Source: Clostridium scatologenes (GTDB lineage: Bacteria; Bacillota; Clostridia; Clostridiales; Clostridiaceae). From it: a stretch of 64,000 bases of DNA. The translations under genes were made by a program, and so were the position numbers. Positions 1-8,774 of this stretch are shown piece after piece; the first letter of the stretch is position 1; each line of letters begins with the position of its first letter. The stretch covers positions 5,685,411-5,749,410 of the forward strand of contig NZ_CP009933.1 of NCBI RefSeq assembly GCF_000968375.1, given 5' to 3'. Below the pieces are notes generated by a model. The model was not told where the DNA came from. It ran no database searches and saw only the letters and a list, made by a program, of their open reading frames with translations.

Positions 1-2
1 TA

Positions 3-827
3 GAAGCAAGATGCATAATGATAACAAGAGGTGCTGGAGCTCAAGGCTTACAGAATGGTTCTGTTAGTTGTATAGGTGTTCCTGCAGCAGTACCAGGAGG
101 TATAAGAGCAGTACTTGCTGAAAATCTTATAACTACAATGCTTGACCTTGAAGTTGCTTCAAGTAATGACCAGACCTTCACTCATTCAGATATAAGAAGA
201 ACTGCAAGAACTATGATGCAATTCTTACCAGGAACTGATTTCATTTGTTCAGGATACAGCTCAACTCCAAACTACGACAATATGTTTGCAGGATCTAACT
301 GGGACGCAGAAGATTACGATGATTGGGTAGTTATGGAAAGAGATTTAAAAGTTGATGCAGGTCTTGTTCCAGTAAAAGAAGAAGATGTAATAGCTGTTAG
401 AAATAAGGCAGCAAAAGCAATCCAAGCTTTATTTAAAGAATTAGGACTTCCAGTTATAACTGATGAAGAAGTTGAAGCTGCAACTTATGCTCATGGTAGT
501 AATGATATGCCAAAGAGAAATGTTGTAGAAGACTTGAAAGCAGCACAAGATATGTTATCAAGAGGTGTTACAGGTCTTGACTTTGTAAAAGCTCTTCATA
601 AAGGTGGATTCCCTGATATAGCTGAAAGAGTTTTGAGCTTATTAAAACAGAGAATAGCAGGAGACTATCTTCATGCATCAGCTATATTTGATGAAAACTT
701 CAATGTAATAAGTGGAGTTAATGATCAAAACGATTATATGGGTCCTGGAACAGGATATAGACTGGATGGAGAGAAATGGGAAAAGATTAAGAACATAGAT
801 TTTGCTTTAGATCCAGATAAAATGTAG
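3..827 (+). CDS. pduC: B12-dependent propanediol dehydratase, large subunit (C-terminal part)
   Basis: This is the C-terminal half (about 275 of a usual ~554 residues) of the catalytic alpha subunit of adenosylcobalamin-dependent diol dehydratase, which converts 1,2-propanediol to propionaldehyde. The frame is open to the left edge, so the true start lies outside the window and the ATG at 18 is internal. Family signatures include QGLQNGSVSCIG, DLEVASSNDQTF, LPGTDFICSGYSS, NYDNMFAGSNWD and the tail MGPGTGYRLD. It is followed 16 nt later by pduD and then pduE, as in known pdu operons. Glycerol dehydratase is closely related, but the N-terminal extensions on the next two subunits favour the encapsulated diol dehydratase type. 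Confidence 0.95.
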   Translation, partial: EARCIMITRGAGAQGLQNGSVSCIGVPAAVPGGIRAVLAENLITTMLDLEVASSNDQTFTHSDIRRTARTMMQFLPGTDFICSGYSSTPNYDNMFAGSNWDAEDYDDWVVMERDLKVDAGLVPVKEEDVIAVRNKAAKAIQALFKELGLPVITDEEVEAATYAHGSNDMPKRNVVEDLKAAQDMLSRGVTGLDFVKALHKGGFPDIAERVLSLLKQRIAGDYLHASAIFDENFNVISGVNDQNDYMGPGTGYRLDGEKWEKIKNIDFALDPDKM

Positions 828-843
828 AGGGGAGCGGTTAAGT

Positions 844-1509
844 ATGGTAAATTCAGTATCTAACGAGGAATTAATAGAATTGATAACTAAACAAGTTTTG
901 GATCAATTGACATCTAGCAATTCAAATGCCTCTAAAACTTCCAGTGCTGTTTCAAGTGTTGGAAAAATGAAATTAGAGGAAGTAGGTAATGCTGAAGTTG
1001 GAAAGAGAAGCGATGAAGTAGTTGTAGCAGTAGGTCCAGCTTTTGGAAAGTATCAAACTGAGACAATAGTAGGAATTCCTCATGATGATGTAATAAGAGA
1101 GGTACTTGCAGGTATAGAAGAAGAGGGCATTACTCCAAGAGTTGTAAAAGTTTTACGTACATCAGATGTATCTTTTATGGCTCATGATGCTGCTGAAATA
1201 AGTGGCTCTGGAATAGGTATAGGTATACAATCAAAAGGTACTACGGTTATACACCAAAAGGATTTACAACCGCTAAATAACCTTGAATTATTCCCACAAG
1301 CACCATTAATAGATAGAGAAACTTTTAGAGCTATAGGTAAAAATGCTGCTAAATATGCTAAAGGAGAATCACCAGATCCAGTTCCAGTTAGAAATGATCA
1401 AATGGCAAGACCAAAGTACCAGGCTAAATCAGCAGTACTTCATATAAAGGAAACTGAGCATGTAGTTAAAGGTGCAAAGCCTATAGAATTAAAAGTAGTT
1501 TTTGAATAG
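844..1509 (+). CDS. pduD: Propanediol dehydratase, medium subunit
   Basis: Beta subunit of the diol dehydratase complex, 221 residues, close to the ~224 of Salmonella PduD. Residues 1-25 form an amphipathic helix (NEELIELITKQVLDQL) joined by a Ser/Asn-rich linker to the core. In PduD this short helix directs the enzyme into the microcompartment, and glycerol dehydratase medium subunits lack it. The core contains VVAVGPAFGKYQTET, GIEEEGITPRVVKVLR and SGSGIGIGIQSKGT, typical of the family. The start is preceded by GGGGAG. The gene sits between pduC and pduE with short spacers, consistent with stoichiometric translation. Confidence 0.95.
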   Translation: MVNSVSNEELIELITKQVLDQLTSSNSNASKTSSAVSSVGKMKLEEVGNAEVGKRSDEVVVAVGPAFGKYQTETIVGIPHDDVIREVLAGIEEEGITPRVVKVLRTSDVSFMAHDAAEISGSGIGIGIQSKGTTVIHQKDLQPLNNLELFPQAPLIDRETFRAIGKNAAKYAKGESPDPVPVRNDQMARPKYQAKSAVLHIKETEHVVKGAKPIELKVVFE

Positions 1510-1519
1510 GGGTGAGATT

Positions 1520-2032
1520 ATGGATAATAATGCTTTAATAGAACAAATAGTTAATCAGATCTTAAATAAAATGTCATCTGGTGAAGTTTCAAAACCAGCT
1601 TGTGAAGTTAAAAAGAGCTGCGATACTCTTACAGATGCTGATTACCCACTAGCTAAAAAGAGAAGTGACTTAATAAAGACAAGAAGTGGCAAGACTTTTG
1701 ATGATATAAATATGGAAAATGTTCTAAATGGAAGTGTAACTCTTGATGATATAAAGATTACTCCAGAAGTTCTTTTATATCAAGCTCAAATAGCAGAATC
1801 AATAGGCAGAAATCAGTTTGCAGAAAATTTAAGAAGAGCAGCTGAACTTACATTTGTACCTGATGATAGAGTACTTGAAATATATAATGCATTAAGACCT
1901 TATAGGTCAACAAAACAGGAACTTTTGGATATAGCAGATGAACTTGAGAATAAATATAATGCAAAAATCTGTGCTTCCCTTGTTAGAGAAGCTTGTGAAG
2001 TGTACGAAAAGAGGGAAAAACTAAGAGTTTAG
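1520..2032 (+). CDS. pduE: Propanediol dehydratase, small subunit
   Basis: Gamma subunit of diol dehydratase, 170 residues. The ATG at 1520 is chosen because AGGGGTGAG lies just upstream; an ATG at 1502 would read through the end of pduD and has no ribosome binding site. The N-terminus (DNNALIEQIVNQILNKM) is again an amphipathic encapsulation-type helix, followed by a Cys/Lys linker. The core has DYPLAKKRSDLIKT, the ITPEVLLYQAQIAE region, VPDDRVLEIYNALRPYRST and AKICASLVREA, which match PduE closely. It would complete the alpha2beta2gamma2 holoenzyme. Confidence 0.95.
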   Translation: MDNNALIEQIVNQILNKMSSGEVSKPACEVKKSCDTLTDADYPLAKKRSDLIKTRSGKTFDDINMENVLNGSVTLDDIKITPEVLLYQAQIAESIGRNQFAENLRRAAELTFVPDDRVLEIYNALRPYRSTKQELLDIADELENKYNAKICASLVREACEVYEKREKLRV

Positions 2033-2045
2033 GTAGGTGGTCTAA

Positions 2046-3863
2046 GTGAAACTTGTAGCAGGAGTTGATATAGGAAATTCTACCACAGAAGTAGCCATAG
2101 GTGATGTAGAGGGCGAACTTAAATTTTTAACAAGTAGCATAGTAAAAACCTCAGGAGTAAAAGGAACTTTAGACAATGTTGCAGGCATTTTAACGGCTCT
2201 TAAAGATGCCTGCGGCAACTTAAACAAGAATATAAGTGATCTAAATGTTATATGCATAAATGAAGCTACTCCAGTTATTGGTGATGTTGCTATGGAAACT
2301 ATAACAGAAACCATAATAACTGAATCTACCATGATAGGGCATAATCCTGATACTCCAGGAGGTGTCGGAGTAGGAACGGGAAGAACAATATTTTTAGATG
2401 AATTAGAAAGAATTCATGAAAATGATAAGGTAATATGTGTTATTCCTAAAAATGTTGATTTTGAAACTGCATCAAAAAAGCTAAATGAAGGTTTTGAAAG
2501 GAATTTGGAGATAACTGGAGCTATAGCGCAAGGTGACGATGGAGTTATAATATGTAACAGATTGCACAAAAAAATACCAGTTATCGATGAAGTTTCTTAC
2601 ATAGATAAGGTACCTATGGGAATGCTTGCAGCTGTAGAGGTTGCAGAAGTAGGAAAAACAATAAAGACCCTATCTAATCCTTATGGACTTGCTACTTTAT
2701 TTAATCTTTCACCAGAAGAAACTAAGCATATAATTCCTATATCAAGGGCATTAATAGGAAACAGATCCGCAGTAGTTATAAGAACTCCTGAAGGAGATGT
2801 AAAAGAAAGAGTTATACCTGCAGGAAAACTTATTTTATTTGGAACTTCAGAAAAGAAGGTTTCTATTGAAGAAGGTTCTGAAGGTATAATGAAAAACTTA
2901 GGTGAAGTATGGCCTCTTAATGATGTAAGTGGAGAGTCAGGTACTAATGTAGGTGGAATGATAGAAAGAGTAAGACAAATAATGGGTGAACTTACATCAC
3001 AAAATATTGAAGATATAAAAATACAGGATATTTTAGCTGTAGATACTTTTAAACCCCAAAAAGTGCAAGGTGGACTTGCTGGTGAATTTGCATTAGAAAA
3101 TGCTGTAGCATTAGCTGCAATGGTTAAAACTAGTAAGTTACCTATGGAAAACATAGCAAGAAAATTGCAAGAAAGCACAGGTATTAAAGTGGTAATTGGA
3201 GGTGTAGAAGCCAACATGGCAGTACTTGGAGCATTAACTACACCTGGAACAGATAAGCCTCTTGTAATACTTGACATGGGAGGAGGATCTACAGATTCTG
3301 CATATATAAGTAAAGAAGGTAAGGTAAAATCCATTCATCATGCAGGAGCAGGGGAAATGGTTACCATGTTTATAAATTCAGAACTTGGTCTTGAAGATTA
3401 TAACTTATCTGAAGATATAAAAAAATATCCTTTGGCTAAAGTAGAAAGTCTTTTCAATTTAAGATATGAGGATGGAACAGTATGCTTTTTCCAACAGCCT
3501 TTAGATGCTTCATTATTTGCAAGGAATGTAGTTGTAAAGAATGATGAGATGATTCCAATACCAACTAAGGATTCTTTGGAAAAAATAAGGCTTGTTAGAA
3601 GAGATGCAAAGAAAAAGGTATTTGTAACTAACGCCATAAGAGCTCTTAGAGATACAGCACCAAATGGAAATTTGAGAAGTATAGAGTTTGTGGTATTAGT
3701 TGGAGGATCGGCTCTTGATTTTGAAATTCCAGAAATGGTGTCAGAAGAATTATCTCATTATGGCATAGTTTGTGGAAGTGGAAATATAAGAGGAATAGAA
3801 GGACCAAGAAACGCTGTAGCTACGGGACTTGTGTTATCTTATTATAACAATTTGAGAGGGTAA
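2046..3863 (+). CDS. pduG: Diol dehydratase reactivase, large subunit
   Basis: Large subunit (605 residues; family ~610) of the ATP-dependent reactivating factor that removes damaged cobalamin from inactivated diol dehydratase. The fold belongs to the actin/Hsp70 ATPase superfamily: phosphate-1 loop VAGVDIGNSTTEVA at residues ~3-16 and phosphate-2 loop VILDMGGGSTDSAY near residue 410. Other family signatures are PDTPGGVGVGTG, IGNRSAVVIRTP, LTTPGTDKPL and GPRNAVATGL. The start is GTG, with AGGTAGGTGG 5 nt upstream. It lies 13 nt after pduE and 5 nt before pduH, the usual reactivase pair. Confidence 0.95.
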   Translation: MKLVAGVDIGNSTTEVAIGDVEGELKFLTSSIVKTSGVKGTLDNVAGILTALKDACGNLNKNISDLNVICINEATPVIGDVAMETITETIITESTMIGHNPDTPGGVGVGTGRTIFLDELERIHENDKVICVIPKNVDFETASKKLNEGFERNLEITGAIAQGDDGVIICNRLHKKIPVIDEVSYIDKVPMGMLAAVEVAEVGKTIKTLSNPYGLATLFNLSPEETKHIIPISRALIGNRSAVVIRTPEGDVKERVIPAGKLILFGTSEKKVSIEEGSEGIMKNLGEVWPLNDVSGESGTNVGGMIERVRQIMGELTSQNIEDIKIQDILAVDTFKPQKVQGGLAGEFALENAVALAAMVKTSKLPMENIARKLQESTGIKVVIGGVEANMAVLGALTTPGTDKPLVILDMGGGSTDSAYISKEGKVKSIHHAGAGEMVTMFINSELGLEDYNLSEDIKKYPLAKVESLFNLRYEDGTVCFFQQPLDASLFARNVVVKNDEMIPIPTKDSLEKIRLVRRDAKKKVFVTNAIRALRDTAPNGNLRSIEFVVLVGGSALDFEIPEMVSEELSHYGIVCGSGNIRGIEGPRNAVATGLVLSYYNNLRG

Positions 3864-3868
3864 TTATT

Positions 3869-4300
3869 ATGGTAAATGAAGTTTTGGATAGGCCAAGTAT
3901 ATTAGTATATGTAGAAAATGAGCAAGAATCTCTTTTTAAAGAGATTCTTGCTGGTATAGAAGAAGAAGGAATACCTTATGATTTAATAAAAAAGCCTATA
4001 GAAAAAAAGAATTTTGTAGAAAAAATTTATTCTCTTTGTCATAAGTCTAGAATGGGTATAGCTGTTGGTGTGCAGGAAAGTACAGTGGTACTTCACTACA
4101 ACAAATTAAAAGAAGATAAACCATTATTAGATATAAAATTAAATTTTTATGAAAAAGGAAAAGCAAGAAAAATAGGTTCCAATGCAGCTAGGCTATATAA
4201 GGCAATGCCATTTAAAGATGTAAATGAATCCAATGAAGCAGATGTAGAACTTATAGAGAAAATATCAGCAGCTGTAATGGATATATTAAAAAATCGATAA
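3869..4300 (+). CDS. pduH: Diol dehydratase reactivase, small subunit
   Basis: Small subunit of the dehydratase reactivase, 143 residues, somewhat longer than enterobacterial PduH (~116) because of a C-terminal extension (about residues 115-143) that ends in a predicted helix. The core shows SILVYVENEQ, GIEEEGIPYDLIKK and GIAVGVQESTVVLHY, a fold related to the dehydratase beta subunit. In characterised reactivases this similarity allows subunit exchange with the enzyme. Its position directly after pduG supports the call. Confidence 0.9.
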   Translation: MVNEVLDRPSILVYVENEQESLFKEILAGIEEEGIPYDLIKKPIEKKNFVEKIYSLCHKSRMGIAVGVQESTVVLHYNKLKEDKPLLDIKLNFYEKGKARKIGSNAARLYKAMPFKDVNESNEADVELIEKISAAVMDILKNR

Positions 4301-4326
4301 ATTTGTGAGTTAAAGGGGGCATTTTT

Positions 4327-5010
4327 ATGAAAGAAGCCCTGGGGCTTATTGAAACTGTTGGTATGGCTGCAGCTATAGAAGCAGCAGATACCTGTGTCAA
4401 ATCCGCAAATGTAGAACTTATAGGATATGAATTAACAAGAGGACAAGGTATGGTAACAGTTAAAATCAAAGGTGATGTAGGTGCGGTAAAGGCAGCTGTA
4501 GAATCAGCAAAAGTTAGTGCAGGTAAAGTAAATAAAGTTGTATCTACTTTGGTAATACCAAGACCAGCACAGGGAATTAAAGGTATTATAGAGTCTGATT
4601 CAACTGTTGGTATTGAAAGAGAAGAAGATAATAAAAAAGAAGCTTTGGAAGATAACAAAGAAGTAGAGATAGTTAAAGAAGAAGTAACTAAACAAGATGA
4701 AAAAAAAGAAGATGCAGCAAACGAAGAAGTAATTAAGCAAGAAGTACCTAAAGAGGAAGTAAATGAAGAAAAGACAGTTACAGAGCAAAAAGAGACATTA
4801 AATATTCAAAAAAAAACGGAAAAAGAAGAAGTAGAAAAAAAAGAAGAAATAGTTGACACTGAAGAAAATGTAAAACAGCAAGAATTAAAAGAGGATAGTG
4901 AAACATGCAATATTTGTCATGATGCTGCGTGTCCTCGTAGAAAAGGCCAGCCTAAGAATATGTGTATACATTACAATGAAATGCAAGGTGATATAAATGG
5001 CAGAGATTAA
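4327..5010 (+). CDS. pduK: Microcompartment shell protein with long charged linker and Cys tail (PduK-like)
   Basis: Residues 1-~88 form one BMC domain (ALGLIETVGMAAAIEAADTC, VTVKIKGDVGAVKAAVE, KVVSTLVIPRP), the fold of hexameric shell tiles. About 100 residues of almost pure Glu/Lys/Val/Gln sequence follow, with KEEV-like repeats. A C-terminal module has cysteines at 194, 197, 202 and 213 (CNICHDAACPRRKG), a pattern that resembles the metal-binding tail of PduK. Salmonella PduK is ~160 residues; this protein is 227 because of the linker. Its role as an Fe-S or Zn-binding minor shell protein is inferred. The gene overlaps pduL by 14 nt, so the two are probably translationally coupled. Confidence 0.85.
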   Translation: MKEALGLIETVGMAAAIEAADTCVKSANVELIGYELTRGQGMVTVKIKGDVGAVKAAVESAKVSAGKVNKVVSTLVIPRPAQGIKGIIESDSTVGIEREEDNKKEALEDNKEVEIVKEEVTKQDEKKEDAANEEVIKQEVPKEEVNEEKTVTEQKETLNIQKKTEKEEVEKKEEIVDTEENVKQQELKEDSETCNICHDAACPRRKGQPKNMCIHYNEMQGDINGRD

Positions 5011-5653
5011 AAAAGAAAAGCTCATAGCTGATATAGTAGAAAACATAATGGGAAAATATCAAATAAAGAATAGAGAATTTTCAATTCCTGTAGGAGTTTC
5101 TAATAAACATATACATGTAACTCAAGAAGATTTAGAAATTCTATTTGGAAAAGGTTACGAACTTACAGTGAAAAGCCCAGTAAAACAAATTGGTCAATTT
5201 GCAGCTAATGAAACTGTAACTATAGCAGGACCAAAAGCGGCTTTTCATAAGGTAAGAATACTCGGACCTGTAAGAAGTTATAGTCAAGTAGAAATATCGA
5301 GAACAGATGCTTATACTCTTGGAATAAAACCACCAGTAAGAAATTCAGGTGATCTTGAAAACTCTGAAAGCTTAAGTGTAATAGGTCCTAAAGGTATGTT
5401 AGTGTTTAAAAATAAAGTTATATGTGCAAATAGACATATACACATGCTTCCACCTCAAGCAGAAGAGTATGGTGTAAAAGATGGAGATTTGGTTCAGGTT
5501 GAAACTAAGGGACCTAAAGGAGTAATATTTAAAAATGTTCTCATAAGAGTAAGTACAAAATCTGCATTGGAATTTCATATAGATACAGATGAAGCTAATG
5601 CAGCTGAAATTAAGAGTAATGATTTCATAAGTATTATAGGCAAGAATAGGTGA
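4997..5653 (+). CDS. pduL: Microcompartment phosphotransacylase
   Basis: Phosphate propanoyltransferase (218 residues) that converts propionyl-CoA and phosphate to propionyl-phosphate and recycles CoA inside the compartment. It shows the two characteristic PduL domains with zinc-binding histidines: VGVSNKHIHVT near residue 34 and CANRHIHMLPPQ near residue 148. RDxYxLG-like (RTDAYTLGIKPPVR) and FHIDTDEANAA segments are also present. The N-terminal ~22 residues (EKLIADIVENIMGKY) look like an encapsulation peptide. Translation probably starts inside the end of the upstream shell gene. Confidence 0.95.
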   Translation: MAEIKKEKLIADIVENIMGKYQIKNREFSIPVGVSNKHIHVTQEDLEILFGKGYELTVKSPVKQIGQFAANETVTIAGPKAAFHKVRILGPVRSYSQVEISRTDAYTLGIKPPVRNSGDLENSESLSVIGPKGMLVFKNKVICANRHIHMLPPQAEEYGVKDGDLVQVETKGPKGVIFKNVLIRVSTKSALEFHIDTDEANAAEIKSNDFISIIGKNR

Positions 5654-5658
5654 TTGAT

Positions 5659-6486
5659 ATGGATAGTTTAAATAAGGCCAATGATTTTATAAAAAATATG
5701 GAGAAAACCTTTGAAACTCCTCAAGAAATAGATAATAAAACAAAGCTTAAAGTAGGAGTGGATTTAGGTACTTCAAATATAGTAGTTACTGTTTTAGATG
5801 AAAATAACAATCCTATAGCTGGTGAAATGAAAAAAGCATCAGTTGTCAGGGATGGAATAGTAGTGGAATATTTAAAAGCAGTTACTATAGTTAGAGAATT
5901 AAAGGAAAAGCTGGAGAAAAAACTTAATAGAAAGCTTGATTATGCAGCTACAGCTATTCCGCCAGGAATAAGTGCAGGAAATACAAAAGTTATAACAAAT
6001 GTAGTAGAATCCTGTGGATTTGAAGTAACAAGTGTAATAGATGAACCAACAGCAGCTTCAAAAGTACTTGAAATTCAAAATGGGGCTGTTGTAGATATAG
6101 GTGGAGGAACCACAGGAATATCTATACTAAAAGATGGAAATGTAGTTTATTCAGCAGATGAACCAACAGGAGGACATCATTTGAGCTTGGTAATATCCGG
6201 AAGCTTGGATATGGATTATGAAGATGCAGATGAATATAAGGTTAAGTCTGAAAACTATGATACAGTATTTCCACTAGTAAGGCCAGTAATAGAGAAAATG
6301 GCTAATATAATTTTGCATCATGTTAGGGGATATGATGTAAAGACAATTTATTTAGTAGGGGGAACTTGCTGCCTTAAAGATATCGAAAAAGTAGTGGAGA
6401 AATATACAGGTATAGAGACAATAAAACCTTATGATCCGTTACTTGTGACACCTATGGGTATATCTATGAGTAGTTCAGCTGTTTAG
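5659..6486 (+). CDS. eutJ: EutJ-type chaperone/ATPase
   Basis: A protein of 275 residues in the actin/Hsp70 ATPase superfamily, most like EutJ, a putative chaperone of microcompartment operons whose exact client is unknown. It shows phosphate-1 loop VGVDLGTSNIVVTV, phosphate-2 loop VVDIGGGTTGIS, adenosine-type motif YLVGGTCCL, plus ATAIPPG and DEPTAASKVLE. The ATG at 5659 has AGGTG 6 nt upstream and is preferred; a GTG at 5650 overlapping the pduL stop is the alternative and would add three residues. EutJ-like genes also occur in pdu-type operons outside enterobacteria, so this need not mean ethanolamine use. Confidence 0.85.
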   Translation: MDSLNKANDFIKNMEKTFETPQEIDNKTKLKVGVDLGTSNIVVTVLDENNNPIAGEMKKASVVRDGIVVEYLKAVTIVRELKEKLEKKLNRKLDYAATAIPPGISAGNTKVITNVVESCGFEVTSVIDEPTAASKVLEIQNGAVVDIGGGTTGISILKDGNVVYSADEPTGGHHLSLVISGSLDMDYEDADEYKVKSENYDTVFPLVRPVIEKMANIILHHVRGYDVKTIYLVGGTCCLKDIEKVVEKYTGIETIKPYDPLLVTPMGISMSSSAV

Positions 6487-6598
6487 AGTGTACATAAAGA
6501 TATAATACCCATGGATATGAAAAATATTAATAGGGGATTGTACTAACTAGATAACTTAAAGCAAGGTTTATTTGATTAGTAAAAGAGGTGAGTAATAG

Positions 6599-7411
6599 AT
6601 GGAAATTGAGCAATTAATAAAGCCTATAGTTACTCAAATATTAAATATGATGAATAAAAAAGTACTATTGTTTATAAGTGGTGGAGCTGTAAATGTAAAA
6701 GATATATTTAACACTCTTTCTTCTTACGGAATAGTACATTATGATATTGTACGTACTGATGGTTCCAATAAGTCTATACCAGAAGAATGCATAAAAGGTT
6801 TAAATGGAAATTTAATAAATTGTAAAAATGACATGGTAAAGGCCATAAAGGAAGCAGATGTAATATTAGTACCTGTTATGACTAGAAATACTTTAAGTAA
6901 ATGTGCACTAGGCATATCAGATAATTTAGTTACTCTTGGTATAGCTGAGAGCCTTATGATGAATAAGGAAGTAATAGCAGTAAAAGATAGTTTTGATCCA
7001 TCCAATAATGTAAATATATCTTTAGGATATTCTAAAAATCCTGTCTATAATAATTTTATTTCAGATTATGAAAAAAGACTTGTATCCTTTGGAGTAAAGT
7101 TTATAAACTCAGAACAACTAGATGAAGCACTTCAACAAAAATTAAAATTTGATATAAATATTAACAAGTTTGAACAAAGTATAGATCAAGTTAAAAATAA
7201 TAACCGTGAAGAAAAAGCTCATGAAGCAAAAATAGATACTTGTAAAAAAGAAAAGGAAAATATAAAGGTTCTATCAGGTGTTTTGACAATGCAGGATATC
7301 ATAATAGCACTGAATGGAAGTAAAGAATTGCATGTGAAGCAGGGAGCTTTGATAACCTCTCTTGCTCAGGACTATATTTATAACAATGGCATAGAAGTAA
7401 AATATTATTAG
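6599..7411 (+). CDS. PduM-like microcompartment protein with flavoprotein-like insert
   Basis: A 270-residue protein. The N-terminus (EIEQLIKPIVTQILNMM) is an amphipathic helix like those of encapsulated proteins and PduM. The C-terminal ~45 residues (SGVLTMQDIIIALNG, LHVKQGALITSLAQDY) resemble the PduM C-terminus. Between them, residues ~20-175 look like a Rossmann-type flavoprotein domain (KVLLFISGGAVNVKD, VILVPVMTRNTLSKCALGIS), followed by a polar linker. Salmonella PduM is only ~163 residues, so the central domain is an addition. PduM is needed for normal compartment structure; a redox or flavin-binding role here is inference. Its placement before pduN matches known pdu order. Confidence 0.65.
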   Translation: MEIEQLIKPIVTQILNMMNKKVLLFISGGAVNVKDIFNTLSSYGIVHYDIVRTDGSNKSIPEECIKGLNGNLINCKNDMVKAIKEADVILVPVMTRNTLSKCALGISDNLVTLGIAESLMMNKEVIAVKDSFDPSNNVNISLGYSKNPVYNNFISDYEKRLVSFGVKFINSEQLDEALQQKLKFDININKFEQSIDQVKNNNREEKAHEAKIDTCKKEKENIKVLSGVLTMQDIIIALNGSKELHVKQGALITSLAQDYIYNNGIEVKYY

Positions 7412-7477
7412 GGTGTGTGAAGTAAGTTAGAATTTATATTTTTACTTTACATGCTAGTAGCAAAGGAGTAGAGCAGC

Positions 7478-7753
7478 ATGTTTTTAGCAAAGGTTGTTGG
7501 AAATGTAGTTTCAACTCAAAAAGATGAAAAGTTTGTGGGTACTAAGCTTCTTATAGTTAAGAAAATGGATGAAAATAGACAATTAATAGGAGAATCGTTG
7601 GTTGCTATAGATACAGTTGGAGCTGGAAACGGTGAAATAGTTCTTGTAGTTACAGGAAGTGGTGCAAGGTATGTGGACACCTCAGAAAGAGTAATTCCAT
7701 CAGATGCTTCTATTATTGGTATTGTGGATTCTGTTGAAGTAACAGACAATTAA
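7478..7753 (+). CDS. pduN: Microcompartment vertex protein (EutN/CcmL family)
   Basis: A 91-residue protein of the EutN/CcmL/PduN family, whose pentamers cap the vertices of microcompartment shells. Characteristic segments are FLAKVVGNVVSTQKD, the GTKLLIVKKMD strand, VAIDTVGAGNGEIVLVV and SGARY near residue 66. Length and position between the pduM-like gene and pduO are as expected. The ribosome binding site is AAAGGAGTAG. Confidence 0.95.
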   Translation: MFLAKVVGNVVSTQKDEKFVGTKLLIVKKMDENRQLIGESLVAIDTVGAGNGEIVLVVTGSGARYVDTSERVIPSDASIIGIVDSVEVTDN

Positions 7754-7769
7754 AGGTGGTGGAAATCCT

Positions 7770-8774
7770 ATGAAAATTTATACAAAGACTGGAGACAAAG
7801 GAACAACTAGTCTTGTGGGTGGAAGTAGAACTGAAAAAAGTGATATAAGAGTATGGTGTTATGGCACTATTGATGAAACAAATTCAGCACTTGGAATGGC
7901 AAGAAGTCATATAGATGATAAAGAGATTAGGGATATAATACTTAAAATTCAAAAGACACTTTTTGAATTGGGAGCTGAACTTGCTTCGGTTGGTACTGAT
8001 AATTATAAAGAAAGAATAAAAGAAGAAGATATTAATTTTTTAGAGAATACTGTTGATAAAATGGAAAGTTTAAAACCAGATATCAATGGATTTATAGTTC
8101 CAGGTGGAACAGAGGAATCTTCATATCTGGATATAGCAAGGACAGATGCAAGGAGAGCTGAGAGATATATGACAGAACTTATTTCAAAGTATGATATAAG
8201 TGAAAAACTTCTTAAATATGTAAATAGGCTTTCAGATGCTATATATTCATTAGCAAGATATATAGATTATAAGGATATATTTGAAAAGGTACATCAAAAT
8301 GTGGGAAATATTTTGGGTAACACAGAAAAGTCAAATAAAAATTCAAAAATTGAAAAGCTGGATAGAAATTTGGCAGAATATATAACTTCTCATTGTATAA
8401 AGAAGGCAGACGAAATAGAGATTCCCATGGTTATATCTATAGTAGACAATGGTGGAAATTTAATTATGTTACAGCGCATGGATGATTCCCTTTTAGGAAG
8501 CATAGAAGTGTCTATGGGGAAGGCTTATACGGCTGCAGCTTTTAAAATGGCCACAAATGAACTTAAAGATATGGCCGTTCCAGAAGGTGAACTATATGGC
8601 ATAGGAAATTTAAAAAAGGTAATTACTTTTGGGGGAGGATATCCTCTTAAAATAGGAAATAAATTAGTTGGCGCTATAGGTGTAAGTGGTGGAACCGCAG
8701 AACAGGACATGCTTGTATCTAAATATGGTGTAGAAGTTTTTGAGGAGGTAGTTTTAAATGGAATTAGAAAGTAA
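7770..8774 (+). CDS. pduO: ATP:cob(I)alamin adenosyltransferase with PduO C-terminal domain
   Basis: This two-domain protein makes adenosylcobalamin for the dehydratase. Residues 1-~185 form the PduO-type adenosyltransferase, with the ATP-binding N-terminus KIYTKTGDKGTTSLVGG, the GTIDETNSALG segment, and the helix containing RTDARRAERYM. Residues ~195-330 form a PduO_C/GlcG/HbpS-like domain (VISIVDNGGNLIMLQRMD, GSIEVSMGKAYTAAAF, GAIGVSGGTAEQD), reported to bind heme in the Salmonella enzyme. The 334-residue length matches full-length PduO. It overlaps pduP by 17 nt. Confidence 0.95.
   Translation: MKIYTKTGDKGTTSLVGGSRTEKSDIRVWCYGTIDETNSALGMARSHIDDKEIRDIILKIQKTLFELGAELASVGTDNYKERIKEEDINFLENTVDKMESLKPDINGFIVPGGTEESSYLDIARTDARRAERYMTELISKYDISEKLLKYVNRLSDAIYSLARYIDYKDIFEKVHQNVGNILGNTEKSNKNSKIEKLDRNLAEYITSHCIKKADEIEIPMVISIVDNGGNLIMLQRMDDSLLGSIEVSMGKAYTAAAFKMATNELKDMAVPEGELYGIGNLKKVITFGGGYPLKIGNKLVGAIGVSGGTAEQDMLVSKYGVEVFEEVVLNGIRK

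Noticed and set aside
2681..3334. Long minus-strand frame opposite pduG
   Set aside because: It is a shadow of the strongly coding + strand pduG; its composition is Ser/Pro/Thr-rich and it has no ribosome binding site or family match.
4600..4788. Minus-strand Phe-rich frame opposite the pduK linker
   Set aside because: It is the antisense of GAA/AAA codons in the Glu/Lys linker, which forces TTC/TTT codons; not a gene.
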